A stretch of 64,000 nt of DNA from CAZKBP01 sp964551015. GTDB taxonomy: Bacteria > Bacteroidota > Bacteroidia > Cytophagales > Microscillaceae. Below, in pieces: positions 8,870 through 16,958 of the stretch. The translations under genes and the position numbers were made by a program. The stretch's first letter is position 1. Every line of letters starts with the position of its first letter. Location: NCBI GenBank assembly GCA_964551015.1, contig CAZKBP010000009.1:62001-126000 (forward strand), given 5' to 3'. Below the pieces are notes generated by a model, which was not told where the DNA came from, searched no databases, and saw only the letters and a list, made by a program, of their open reading frames with translations.

Positions 8870-9541
8870 TTATTTTTTAGAATCTGACCTAGAGGATTTA
8901 GGAAACAGGCTTTTTCCCAGTTCTCCAATTTTTTGTAAGCCTATATTTTTGAAGGGCGCAATCGGGTTTAGCGTAGTATCTGATTTAAAATTACCACTCG
9001 GGCTAAATTGAACTTTGAGCCTGAGTTTGTTCCTGCTGAGCTTCAACTCTTGTGCTCTCTCGATGACTTGATCTTGGTGGTCGCCACCTTTTCCACGGAG
9101 CATCTGGATCGGGTTAAATGATTTTTTGGTTTCACTCTCTTGTAGCCAAGCTTGGGCGGCAGGTACATCATCAAAGTATTTGAGACTAATCTTGATCCCT
9201 AAGGTCTCGATCAGATTGTAAAACAAACCCACACTCACCTGAGCAACTTTGGCTCTGGGCTGTACGATGGCTAGCTTAAATCCTTGATTGAGCTTATAAA
9301 AACGGCGGAAGAAATAAGTGTTAAGCCATTGCCGACCCGGGTCAGGATTATGCTCCAGATCTTTGATATTAATGAGCAAAGCCGGGTAGGGATTTTTCTT
9401 GGCTTCTAGGAGGATTTCTTGGAAAACCTTTTGATAAAATTTTTGGCTTACTTTGCCAATTAATTGTACTACATAATATCTCCCATTTGGATCTACCAAT
9501 CCTGTGGTAGTCCCGTTAGGACTCACGTAAATACTTTTCAT
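8870..9541 (-). CDS. Hypothetical protein, STAS/SpoIIAA-like N-terminus
   Basis: A 223-residue cytoplasmic protein without signal or membrane segment. Residues about 15-135 alternate helices and strands in the manner of SpoIIAA-like STAS folds (strand VVQLIGKVSQ, helix, strand ALLINIKDLEHNP, helix, strand KLAIVQPRAKVAQV, helix, then FDDVPAAQAWL near the end, a signature typical of such folds). The remaining 85 residues are basic and low in secondary structure. It has its own terminator and stands alone between the TonB operon and the divergent ytxJ-like gene. The STAS suggestion rests on pattern only. Function unknown. Confidence 0.7.
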   Translation of the reverse strand: MKSIYVSPNGTTTGLVDPNGRYYVVQLIGKVSQKFYQKVFQEILLEAKKNPYPALLINIKDLEHNPDPGRQWLNTYFFRRFYKLNQGFKLAIVQPRAKVAQVSVGLFYNLIETLGIKISLKYFDDVPAAQAWLQESETKKSFNPIQMLRGKGGDHQDQVIERAQELKLSRNKLRLKVQFSPSGNFKSDTTLNPIAPFKNIGLQKIGELGKSLFPKSSRSDSKK

Positions 9542-9739
9542 AGTTTTTGGTGTCTTAAATCCGAAAGTGTCTTTTTATACTTTAAAGAGATTTTATTGTA
9601 AAATAATTCCCTCACAAGCTACATACAGTACGTTTTTGTACAAAAGTTAGTTCTAACCTTAAAAGTATTTATTTGTAAGATTTGAACACATTTTTGATAG
9701 AGAATGTTGCCAAGCTAGAAATCATCAAAATATCTGTAT

Positions 9740-10117
9740 ATGTTCAATTTTAGATCATCTAAATCAAAGTCTGCGCAAGCGATTCGCTGGCAAACCATTC
9801 AGCAAGCTGAGCAATTAGCAGAGATAGAGGCTTTATCCCACCAAAAGAAAGTTTTGGTTTTCAAGCACAGTACCCGTTGTGGGATTAGTGCTACGGCCTT
9901 GAATCGCTTAGAAAGAGCTTGGCAAAATCCGGAGATGGAACAGGTTGAGCCTTATCTATTAGATTTAATCCAGTACCGTGCTTTATCTGACCAAATCGCC
10001 AAGCAATGGGGAGTCACGCATCAATCTCCCCAAGTGATCGTGTTGGATCAGGGCGAAGTGGTTTATCATAATTCTCATATGGGCATCAATTATCAAGACC
10101 TGAAAGCCTTGGCTTAG
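9740..10117 (+). CDS. YtxJ-like monothiol protein (bacillithiol system)
   Basis: A 125-residue thioredoxin-fold protein of the YtxJ/DUF2847 type. Residues 37-55 hold the strand VLVFKHSTRCGIS with a single cysteine at the thioredoxin active-site position; later come the strand VEPYLLDLI, the loop VTHQSPQVIVLDQGEVV with the cis-proline region, and a final HNSHMGI. YtxJ proteins are proposed to remove bacillithiol from protein mixed disulfides. Many Bacteroidota make bacillithiol, so the role fits. The usual motif is TRCPIS; here Gly replaces Pro. It is monocistronic, and the gene-free stretch after it belongs to the next regulatory unit. Confidence 0.85.
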   Translation: MFNFRSSKSKSAQAIRWQTIQQAEQLAEIEALSHQKKVLVFKHSTRCGISATALNRLERAWQNPEMEQVEPYLLDLIQYRALSDQIAKQWGVTHQSPQVIVLDQGEVVYHNSHMGINYQDLKALA

Positions 10118-10204
10118 ATGCTGGCTCTGGGTATGCTTTGAGCTGCTCTTTTGGGGAAATTTGGGTAATCTGTGGAAGCGTACTTGTTGCTAATTTCTAC
10201 AATG

Positions 10205-10221
10205 TGTGGTTTTTTTCCACA
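10205..10221. promoter_or_regulatory. Dyad TGTGG-N7-CCACA, candidate enhancer site
   Basis: A 17-bp inverted repeat with perfect 5-bp arms. A further TGTGG half-site lies about 30 bp upstream at about 10176. It lies about 110 bp upstream of the inferred sigma-54 start at 10324, the usual distance for a site bound by an NtrC-type activator; such activators bind dyads of this size. The activator gene itself begins at 10564. Assignment is inference. Confidence 0.45.
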
Positions 10222-10297
10222 TCTATTTTGGTATCAATGGAAAAACTCTAGCTTTTAAAGCACTGACTAACAGAATTTTACAAAAAAAATTGGTTTC

Positions 10298-10313
10298 TGG
10301 CAGGTAATTCGCA
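10298..10313 (+). promoter_or_regulatory. Sigma-54-like -24/-12 promoter
   Basis: TGGCAGG-N4-TCGCA compares with the consensus TGGCACG-N4-TTGCW with two mismatches. The invariant GG and GC dinucleotides are exactly 12 bp apart. Transcription would start near 10324 and proceed into a gene-free stretch that ends in a strong terminator. Confidence 0.55.
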
Positions 10314-10323
10314 AATACACTAA

Positions 10324-10498
10324 ACGAAGATTAAGTTAAGCACATTAGAAAAAGGGGATATATACAAGACCAAAAATTCAGCTGCTGAGAAAGATCAGCA
10401 ATTGATTGTCGAGTAAATTTTAATAAACCTGTTAATACAAAGCCAAACAGAATTTAATTTCGGAAAGACACACGACCTAAGTCGTGTGTTTTTTTTTA
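10324..10498 (+). ncRNA. Candidate sigma-54-dependent small RNA
   Basis: About 175 bases between an inferred sigma-54 start and a strong intrinsic terminator. I find no ATG or GTG on the plus strand inside it, so it is unlikely to encode a peptide. Visible structure: a 6-bp hairpin at 10383-10400 (TGCTGA / TCAGCA, loop GAAAGA), then the terminator hairpin at 10468-10489. It lies 66 bp upstream of an NtrC-type activator gene. The arrangement recalls, by analogy only, Vibrio qrr1 next to luxO. The RNA could instead be the leader of the activator gene, with the terminator acting as an attenuator. No known RNA family is claimed. Confidence 0.5.
10468..10498 (+). terminator. Strong intrinsic terminator with no upstream gene
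   Basis: A 9-bp perfect stem ACACACGAC / GTCGTGTGT with a CTAA loop (10468-10489), followed by at least eight T residues. The nearest upstream plus-strand gene ends 350 bp away at 10117, which suggests that the terminator serves a separate transcript. Confidence 0.85.
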
Positions 10499-10563
10499 TA
10501 TTTTTGAGCTTGTTTTCCTTGACGGGAAGGATTAACTTTAATTTATAATTCTGTGACGCATCT

Positions 10564-11931
10564 ATGAAACACACCGCCCGCATATTAATCATCGAGGATG
10601 ATAGAACCTTCTCCAGAATATTGGATAATTACCTCAAAAAAAACAATTTTCATACCGACTTGTTCCTTCGGGGTGAAGAAGCACTCAAAGCTTTTCAAGA
10701 AAACTCTTATGATCTTGTCCTAACCGATTTTCGCCTACCAGACCGGGATGGATTGCAAGTGCTGGCCGAGGTGAAAGCAAGTAATCCCAAAATTCCAGTG
10801 ATTCTCATGACTGGTTTCTCTGATATCCGTACGGCCGTCAAAGCGATCAAGCTGGGGGCTTTCGAGTACATCGTTAAGCCTGTCAATCCAGAGGAGCTAC
10901 TACTTACCCTCCAACACGCCTTAGCGGGTCCTGCCCCCCAAGAAGAAGCGAACAAACCCAAGTCGTCCAAGGGTTATAAGTTTGATTACATTCAAGGACA
11001 AAGCCAAGAAGCTAAGCAGATTCAGCAACAAATTGAACTGGTCGCCCCCACGGATATGAGCGTGATCGTACTCGGGGAAAGCGGTACCGGCAAGGAGTAT
11101 GTTTCCAGAATGATTCACAGCCTCAGTGCTCGAGCCGACCAGCCTTTTGTAGCCATTGACTGTGGTACGCTGTCGGACGATCTGGCCGCTAGTGAACTTT
11201 TCGGCCACATGAAGGGTGCCTTTACCGGGGCTTTGCAGGATAAAGTCGGGCATTTCGAGGAGGCCAATGGAGGGACCATTTTCATGGACGAAATTGGGAA
11301 TCTATCTTATGAAGTGCAAATCAAACTGCTCAGAGCAATTCAGGAAAGGGTCATCAAACGAGTGGGCGGCAACCAAGATATTCCGATTGATGTCCGCATT
11401 ATCGTGGCCACCAACGAAGATTTGAGCTATGGAGCCAAATCGGGTAGCTTCCGAGAAGACCTCTATCATCGCCTCAATGAGTTTAGTATTAAAATTTCTC
11501 CACTCAGGGAGCGCAAAGATGATATTCTACTTTATGCGGATTCTTTTTTAGAAAATGCCAATCAAGATTTAGGTAAATCTGTCCGTTCTTTTGACGAGAA
11601 AGTGGAGCAGATTTTCACGAGTTATTACTGGCCAGGCAATCTCAGAGAGCTTAAAAACATCATCAAGCGTGCCGTGCTCTTGGCCAAAACCAATCAGATC
11701 ACCACCGAGTGCTTACCTCCTGAATTAGTCTCTCAGGCACTGACCGAACCCGTTCCTATCGAGAAAAAATCAGAAACCGACCTCAAAAAAATTCAAGAAC
11801 AAAACGAACGAGAACTTATCCTCAAGACTCTGCTCGAAGTCCGCTACAACAAATCCAAAGCCGCCCGCTTGCTGGGCATTGATCGTAAAACGCTTTATAA
11901 CAAAATTGATAAGTATGGCATCGAGGCTTGA
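10564..11931 (+). CDS. Sigma-54-dependent response regulator (NtrC family)
   Basis: A 455-residue activator in three parts. Residues 5-120 are a receiver domain with acidic pocket Glu11/Asp12/Asp13, phospho-acceptor Asp55 (TDFRLPD), Thr near 83 and Lys near 105. Residues about 145-380 are the AAA+ domain with Walker A GESGTGKE, the sigma-54 contact loop GAFTGA (about 218-223) and Walker B FMDEIGN. Residues about 415-455 are a Fis-type helix-turn-helix (KSKAARLLGIDRKTLYNKI). It needs RpoN and a phosphodonor; no histidine kinase is adjacent, so it is an orphan regulator. A candidate small-RNA unit with a sigma-54-like promoter lies directly upstream and may be a target. Confidence 0.95.
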   Translation: MKHTARILIIEDDRTFSRILDNYLKKNNFHTDLFLRGEEALKAFQENSYDLVLTDFRLPDRDGLQVLAEVKASNPKIPVILMTGFSDIRTAVKAIKLGAFEYIVKPVNPEELLLTLQHALAGPAPQEEANKPKSSKGYKFDYIQGQSQEAKQIQQQIELVAPTDMSVIVLGESGTGKEYVSRMIHSLSARADQPFVAIDCGTLSDDLAASELFGHMKGAFTGALQDKVGHFEEANGGTIFMDEIGNLSYEVQIKLLRAIQERVIKRVGGNQDIPIDVRIIVATNEDLSYGAKSGSFREDLYHRLNEFSIKISPLRERKDDILLYADSFLENANQDLGKSVRSFDEKVEQIFTSYYWPGNLRELKNIIKRAVLLAKTNQITTECLPPELVSQALTEPVPIEKKSETDLKKIQEQNERELILKTLLEVRYNKSKAARLLGIDRKTLYNKIDKYGIEA

Positions 11932-11974
11932 TTAGAGGTACAAGCTATGATTTAGAACTGTGCTCATAAAAAAA

Positions 11975-12000
11975 CAGCAAACCTAGAAAGTCTGCTGCTT
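11975..12000. terminator. Bidirectional terminator
   Basis: CAGCA / TGCTG stem (11975-11997), extended by imperfect inner pairs, is flanked by A-rich sequence on the left and T-rich on the right. Both strands therefore have a T tract. It separates the convergent sigma-54 activator and M56 peptidase genes. Confidence 0.65.
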
Positions 12001-12099
12001 TTTGAGTTTTACGGATGGTTATATGGTTTGGGTAGTTTTAGTTTTTTGTTTGAAATATACTGTCTTAGGATACCACTTAGCTTACATATTCCACATCAC

Positions 12100-14151
12100 T
12101 TAATCATCAGACCAAGAGTAGTTCCAGCTACTGCCCGAACTCATATCTATGTGAAGCTTTTCTTTAAAGAGCTTTCTATATTTGGAGAGCATTTTACCAG
12201 AAAGGCTTCTGCCTTGTACTCGGATAGAGTCATTTTTAACTTTAATTGAAACGCGCTTTGCGTCTCTCTCGATGAGTCCATCATCTTTCATTTGCTCGAT
12301 GATGCCGGATAAGTTTCTTCTTTGAGCTTCGGCCTTCTGGCGTTCTTCCTGATCACGTAAACGAGCCTCGGCCCTTATTTCTCTCTGCTTCGTTCTGAGG
12401 ACTTCCTGTTTTGCTCGCTCGATTTCACGATGTGCTCTCTGTATCTCTTCTCGGGCGTGATTGGTTTGCATACTGATTTTTATTTTTAGATCATCCAGAC
12501 TCTCGAGAGCTTCCTCAATCACTTCTCGCATTTCCCTGTCCAAATGTTTAACCTTGGGCAAGTCAATTTTGATCTCCTCCCCATTTATCTGAAAGCGCAG
12601 GAAGCCATCCTCCTCGTCTATTTCATAATTAAAGTCAAAATCAGGAGCCTCGGGGGGTTCTGGAGGTTCAGGCATTTCTATGCCAATAGCGATTTCCATT
12701 TCTTCTTCTTCTTCTTCCTCGATTTCTTCTTCCATCTCTTCTTCTTCGATAAGTTTCTCCTCCAACTGGATGGTCACCTCGCCGGGCGTATTGGGGGCTA
12801 CTTTGATCTTGGAGTTTTCGACCTTGAATTCCTTGGCGTATTTGCCATATTCTGCTTCGGGAATTTCTTTTCCATTTTTGAAGATATGCATTTGCCCCCG
12901 GCGGTCGGTCACGATCATAAAATCTTTCCCAAAACGGATGGTATCTTCTTTCACAGCAGGCACAAAAGTTTTTGTAGCTCTGGCAGGTATTGGCTCAGCC
13001 AAAGGCATAGGAGCCTCGGGAGCTTCCAAAGGTTCTGCTTCTTCGTATAAGCGTCCTACCCAGTTGTGCAAGGCAGATTGAATATTACTTTGCTTCCAAC
13101 TGTAATCCGCATGGGCGTTGAGCGTGGCGATTACCAAACAAAAAATCAGAATAATAGCGGAAAGGAAGCCTTCCGAGAAAGTAGAGCGTTGTGTTTTTTG
13201 GTAAAGCAACCGCTTGATTCTTTGTACCAAACCTCCTTTTTGGCCAGTCAGCCCGAGTGCCAGCGCTGGTACCTCCAATCGCTTGGCTTCTAGTACGGCT
13301 AGAGTCTTGGCCAAGACCAGATGATCGCCCGTGATTTCTACGGCTAGGTCATCGCAGCAATTTTCTCTTTCTTCTCGGATTTTAGATGAAATCCACCACA
13401 CGAAAGGGTTGAAAAAGAGCAGAATTTCTAGCAAAGACTGTAAAATATTCAAAAGATAATCGTGGCGACGGATATGCGCCAATTCGTGCGCCAAAATACT
13501 TTCCAATTGTTGTGAACTTAACCCTGTCAAAGTTCCCAAAGGCAATAGAATCACCGGTTTAAAATAACCCACCACCATCGGCACCTGAATTAGGGCGGAT
13601 TCCATCAGTCTTACGGTTTTATGTACCTTGATCTGAGCCGCTAAATATTTTAAAGTTCCATGCCAGTGATCTGATGCGGGAAAGGCTTTGTAGCTTTTGA
13701 GTCTTTGTGTGTAGGCAAAACCACTCAAAAATTTAAGACTCAGGACCATCACGCCCATTAGCCAAAGGCTGACGATAAAGGGCAGATGCCTGTCGTAATA
13801 ACTGCGAAAGAAATTTACATAATATCGATAAGACCAAAGGGCAGGGCTTGCCTCCTGACGAACCACTCCAGAGGCATCCTCACCCACGACTATCACGGCA
13901 TCAGTAGCATCAGCAGTGGTGGGTACATCTATCTGATAAACACTGTAAAAAGTAGCCAAAGCACAGAGGCAGAGCGTCAATAGAGCCGCTCCAGATACGA
14001 AATAGCGTACTTTGGAAGAATTTTTCTGTAAGGCAATCAGTACAAATGCCAATAAAATGGCCACCATCGCCCCTTGCCATAGGGAGTGGATAATCGTCCA
14101 GCCCAGTGATTCTATAAATTTTTCCGAAAATAATTGCTCAATCCAATTCAT
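12100..14151 (-). CDS. M56-family (BlaR1/MecR1-like) membrane metallopeptidase
   Basis: A 683-residue protein. Hydrophobic helices appear at about 14-35, 47-67, 120-140 and 325-345. The zinc motif HELAH lies in LAHELAHIRRHD near residue 220, with the further acidic ligand in REERENCCDDLAVE. These are the M56 hallmarks of BlaR1/MecR1. The C-terminus lacks the penicillin-binding sensor domain; instead there is a Pro/Ala linker, a glutamate-rich stretch (about 455-490) and a charged helical region to the end. The start overlaps the BlaI-like gene by 4 bp (ATGA), so translation is coupled. The peptidase would cleave the BlaI-like repressor on a signal, but the signal is probably not a beta-lactam. 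Confidence 0.92.
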   Translation of the reverse strand: MNWIEQLFSEKFIESLGWTIIHSLWQGAMVAILLAFVLIALQKNSSKVRYFVSGAALLTLCLCALATFYSVYQIDVPTTADATDAVIVVGEDASGVVRQEASPALWSYRYYVNFFRSYYDRHLPFIVSLWLMGVMVLSLKFLSGFAYTQRLKSYKAFPASDHWHGTLKYLAAQIKVHKTVRLMESALIQVPMVVGYFKPVILLPLGTLTGLSSQQLESILAHELAHIRRHDYLLNILQSLLEILLFFNPFVWWISSKIREERENCCDDLAVEITGDHLVLAKTLAVLEAKRLEVPALALGLTGQKGGLVQRIKRLLYQKTQRSTFSEGFLSAIILIFCLVIATLNAHADYSWKQSNIQSALHNWVGRLYEEAEPLEAPEAPMPLAEPIPARATKTFVPAVKEDTIRFGKDFMIVTDRRGQMHIFKNGKEIPEAEYGKYAKEFKVENSKIKVAPNTPGEVTIQLEEKLIEEEEMEEEIEEEEEEEMEIAIGIEMPEPPEPPEAPDFDFNYEIDEEDGFLRFQINGEEIKIDLPKVKHLDREMREVIEEALESLDDLKIKISMQTNHAREEIQRAHREIERAKQEVLRTKQREIRAEARLRDQEERQKAEAQRRNLSGIIEQMKDDGLIERDAKRVSIKVKNDSIRVQGRSLSGKMLSKYRKLFKEKLHIDMSSGSSWNYSWSDD

Positions 14152-14546
14152 TTTTCGCCTCCTTTCTCTTGCTCGATTTGATCGATCATCTTCTTAATTT
14201 CAGCCAGTTCTGCCTGGCTGGTGCGCTTGTTACCTAGTGCTTGCATGACTAGCTTGAGGGCTGAACCTCCAAAGGCGGTTTCTAGCAAACGATCTATGAG
14301 GTTTTTCTGCGTAGCGTCTTCACTCAGATCGGCTTGGTACACGTGCTGACGCTGAGAGCTATCGCGAGAAAGCATGCCCTTTTCTAGCATGACCTGCATC
14401 ATTTTGAGCGTGGTCGTGTAGCCAATGGACTTGGCCTCGGCAGGGCGAAGGCGGTTTAACTCTTGATTGACCGTTTTGACGGTGGAAGCCCCTTGCTTCC
14501 ATAAAATCTGCAGAATTTCTAGCTCTGCTTCGGTTGGTTTATGCAT
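14148..14546 (-). CDS. BlaI/MecI/CopY-family repressor
   Basis: A 132-residue winged-helix repressor: LTEAELEILQILWKQG-like opening (here KPTEAELEILQILW), recognition-helix region GYTTTLKMMQVMLEKGMLSRD, then a dimerisation tail. Length fits the family (about 120-130). It is the first gene of a two-gene operon with the M56 peptidase and overlaps it by 4 bp. Three near-identical palindromes at 14660-14732, upstream of its start, are very probably its own operators. They also lie before the divergent queA, so the repressor may affect that gene too. In the known systems, cleavage of the repressor by the peptidase lifts repression. Confidence 0.93.
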   Translation of the reverse strand: MHKPTEAELEILQILWKQGASTVKTVNQELNRLRPAEAKSIGYTTTLKMMQVMLEKGMLSRDSSQRQHVYQADLSEDATQKNLIDRLLETAFGGSALKLVMQALGNKRTSQAELAEIKKMIDQIEQEKGGEK

Positions 14547-14659
14547 GGGATATATGGTTTGTTTCGGTTATTTACTCTTTATGAGTTTTTGGTTTTTTGT
14601 CTGTTTTTCAGACCTTTACCTTTGATATTTATTGACTTATCGTGTTCCAAACACTAGAA

Positions 14660-14732
14660 TACGAAAAGCTTCGTACTGCAATAATACGAAAAGCTTCGTA
14701 ATAAGCAAATTTTAAATACGAATTTCTTCGTA
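14660..14732. promoter_or_regulatory. Three tandem palindromic operators (BlaI-type)
   Basis: Three 16-bp palindromes: TACGAAAAGCTTCGTA at 14660-14675 and again at 14685-14700, and TACGAATTTCTTCGTA at 14717-14732. Start-to-start spacing is 25 and 32 bp. BlaI-family repressors bind dyads opening with TAC and closing with GTA, so these are probably their binding sites, about 115-185 bp upstream of the repressor start. Confidence 0.8.
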
Positions 14733-14843
14733 CTTGGTGAAATTTTTGAAGAATGCCCAGAGCACTAGGAAAAGCCAATGCGGATTTTGATCTTTGCGTT
14801 GTACGCTATCACGAAAGATTCATAACTCACAACCGACCGCTCT

Positions 14844-16076
14844 ATGCCCAACTTGAATTTTGAGATCAAACTTGTGGACTATGATTATTCACTTCCCGAG
14901 GAACGCATTGCTCAATTTCCGCTGGCTCAGCGGGATCAGTCCAAGTTACTGGTGTATCAACAGGGGCAGACGGAGCATCAGCATTTTCAGGATTTGCCTC
15001 ATTTTTTACCAGAAGAGACTTTGTTGGTTTTCAATAACACGCGTGTGATTCCCGCCCGTCTTCATTTCCGAAGAGACACTGGAGCTTGGATTGAAATTTT
15101 TTTGATGAAGCCTCACGAGCCTGGACTGGTTCCGCAAGCACTTGCTAGTCAAGAAGCTTGTGTCTGGCAATGCTTGGTGGGTAATCGTAAACGCTGGAAA
15201 GCGGGGGAAGTGCTCACGCAAACCGTTGAGACTGAAAATGAGGTTTTAGCCATCAAAGCAGAATGGATCGACAGAGAAGCCCAGTTGGTACGCCTATCTT
15301 GGGATCAGCCTGCTTATCGATGGATTGATATCTTAGAACTTTGGGGGAAATTACCGCTTCCTCCCTACCTGAAAAGAGAGCTACAGGCAGAAGATTGGGA
15401 GCAATACCAGACTATTTACTCCCAAGAAAAAGGAGCAGTAGCCGCTCCTACGGCTGGTCTTCATTTTACGCCCTTGGTTTTGGAGAAGCTCCGGCAAAAA
15501 AATATTCTTACAGATTTCCTCACGCTACACGTAGGGGGAGGCACTTTTCAGCCCATTAAAAATGAGGATGTTCAAACCCACACCATGCATTCAGAGCAAA
15601 TGATTTTTAGCCTTGAAAATGTGGAAAACCTCTTAAACCGTGCTGGCAAAATCGTGAGTGTAGGCACGACTTCACTTCGCGCACTAGAGAGTCTCTACTG
15701 GTTTGGAGTCAAATTGGCAAATCATCTACCCTCCCAGTCGCTTCCTTTTTTTATCGAGAAGCTCTATCCCTATCAAAAAGATACGCCTCAGGAGCTTAGC
15801 TGGTCACAATCCTTGGAAAATATCTACCAGTATATGAAACATCATCAAATCCAAGCACTGAGAGGCGAAACGGAGATTTTTATGTTCCCCGGTTATCAAT
15901 TTAGGAGTAGTCAGGCTTTGGTGACTAATTTTCATTTACCCAAAAGTACTTTAATTTTGTTGATAGCGGCTTTTATTGGTCAAGATTGGCGTCGTGTTTA
16001 TGAAGAAGCACTCGCACAGGAATATCGTTTTTTGAGTTATGGAGATTCTTCACTTTTGATCCCTGGCAAACTATGA
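14844..16076 (+). CDS. queA: S-adenosylmethionine:tRNA ribosyltransferase-isomerase
   Basis: A 410-residue QueA. The enzyme transfers the ribosyl part of SAM to 7-aminomethyl-7-deazaguanine in tRNA and makes epoxyqueuosine, in the cytoplasm. Family signatures: DYDYSLPEERIAQFPLAQRDQSKLL-type opening (DYDYSLP...RD), LVFNNTRVIPARL, AAPTAGLHFT, HVGGGTFQP and TNFHLPKSTL near the end. Length is slightly above the usual 345-360 because of insertions around residues 100-140. It diverges from the blaI-like gene, and its stop overlaps the start of the PAP2 gene (ATGA), which indicates an operon. Confidence 0.96.
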   Translation: MPNLNFEIKLVDYDYSLPEERIAQFPLAQRDQSKLLVYQQGQTEHQHFQDLPHFLPEETLLVFNNTRVIPARLHFRRDTGAWIEIFLMKPHEPGLVPQALASQEACVWQCLVGNRKRWKAGEVLTQTVETENEVLAIKAEWIDREAQLVRLSWDQPAYRWIDILELWGKLPLPPYLKRELQAEDWEQYQTIYSQEKGAVAAPTAGLHFTPLVLEKLRQKNILTDFLTLHVGGGTFQPIKNEDVQTHTMHSEQMIFSLENVENLLNRAGKIVSVGTTSLRALESLYWFGVKLANHLPSQSLPFFIEKLYPYQKDTPQELSWSQSLENIYQYMKHHQIQALRGETEIFMFPGYQFRSSQALVTNFHLPKSTLILLIAAFIGQDWRRVYEEALAQEYRFLSYGDSSLLIPGKL

Positions 16077-16705
16077 GTTACTTATTGAGAAAAAATGCTT
16101 ATTTCTTCCTTTGCTTCTGCTTTTTTTTAATAGTAGTGGGAATTTTGCTATTATTCAATGAAAAGGGAGCATTGGAGCTGGCTATCAATCGAGAGCATCA
16201 ACGCTGGTTAGATGTTTTTTTCAAATACCTTACCCACGTAGGTGATGGCCTGTTTTATGTTCTGGTGATCGTAATATTGCTCATTTTCCGGAGAAGGCAA
16301 GGATGGATTGCGCTCGTATGTTTTGCGGTGGTGGGAGCCAGTGTTCAGTTCCTGAAGAAGCTAGTTTTTTATCAGGCTTTGCGTCCTAAATTGTTTTTTG
16401 GAGAGCAGGAGCTACTCCACTTTGTAGAAGGGGTTTCGGTACATAGCCACGAAAGTTTTCCATCTGGGCACGCAGCGACTGCTTTCTCAGTTTTCTGTCT
16501 GCTTTCACTATTTAGCAAAAATCCTGTTTGGGGGCTTCCCCTGTGCATCTTAGCTATTTTGGCTGCTTGCTCACGTGTCTACCTGTTACAGCATTTCATA
16601 CTAGACATTTACGTGGGTGCAATCCTCGGCACGATTCTTACCCTCGTCATTTATCATCTCATGACCAGAGTACGAGCAAGCGCACCTCCGAAAATACTTT
16701 CCTAG
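16073..16705 (+). CDS. PAP2-family membrane phosphatase
   Basis: A 210-residue membrane protein with about six helices and the three PAP2 phosphatase motifs: KKLVFYQALRP (KxxxxxxRP), SHESFPSGHAATAF (PSGH with catalytic His) and SRVYLLQHFILDI (SRxxxxxHxxxD with the nucleophile His). It should hydrolyse a lipid phosphate such as undecaprenyl or phosphatidylglycerol phosphate at the outer face of the inner membrane; the exact substrate cannot be told. It overlaps queA by 4 bp. The 253-bp gap after it holds no recognisable feature. Confidence 0.92.
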   Translation: MSYLLRKNAYFFLCFCFFLIVVGILLLFNEKGALELAINREHQRWLDVFFKYLTHVGDGLFYVLVIVILLIFRRRQGWIALVCFAVVGASVQFLKKLVFYQALRPKLFFGEQELLHFVEGVSVHSHESFPSGHAATAFSVFCLLSLFSKNPVWGLPLCILAILAACSRVYLLQHFILDIYVGAILGTILTLVIYHLMTRVRASAPPKILS

Positions 16706-16958
16706 TCCCTCGCTTCTTGAGAAAATCTATTGGGGGTTTCTCCTCATATGGCATAGCTTCTATGGTCATTTTCCAGTTTCAGTATAATTATTGCTTGTAA
16801 ATACTTAGCTGCAATCCGAGTAAAAAGATAGAGAATCCTTTGGGCGGTATGTGATTGTGATGTTATATGAACCCAAGTGGGCTCTATGAGATGATTACTC
16901 AAGGGCAGTTATCTTAATCTCAAAAGCTTTTCAATCGCTGGCAAATCGTGAGAAGATT

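Noticed and set aside
10324..10498. Considered as a riboswitch or leader of the sigma-54 activator gene
   Set aside because: Not excluded, but a sigma-54-like promoter upstream and a strong terminator 66 bp before the gene fit a free-standing RNA better. No known riboswitch motif was recognised.
10395..10592. Minus-strand frame across the terminator upstream of the sigma-54 activator
   Set aside because: It runs through the terminator hairpin and T tract, has low complexity, and no promoter or domain.
12544..13081. Plus-strand frames antisense to the M56 peptidase tail, rich in Phe or Ser
   Set aside because: They are shadows of the glutamate-rich tail on the other strand.
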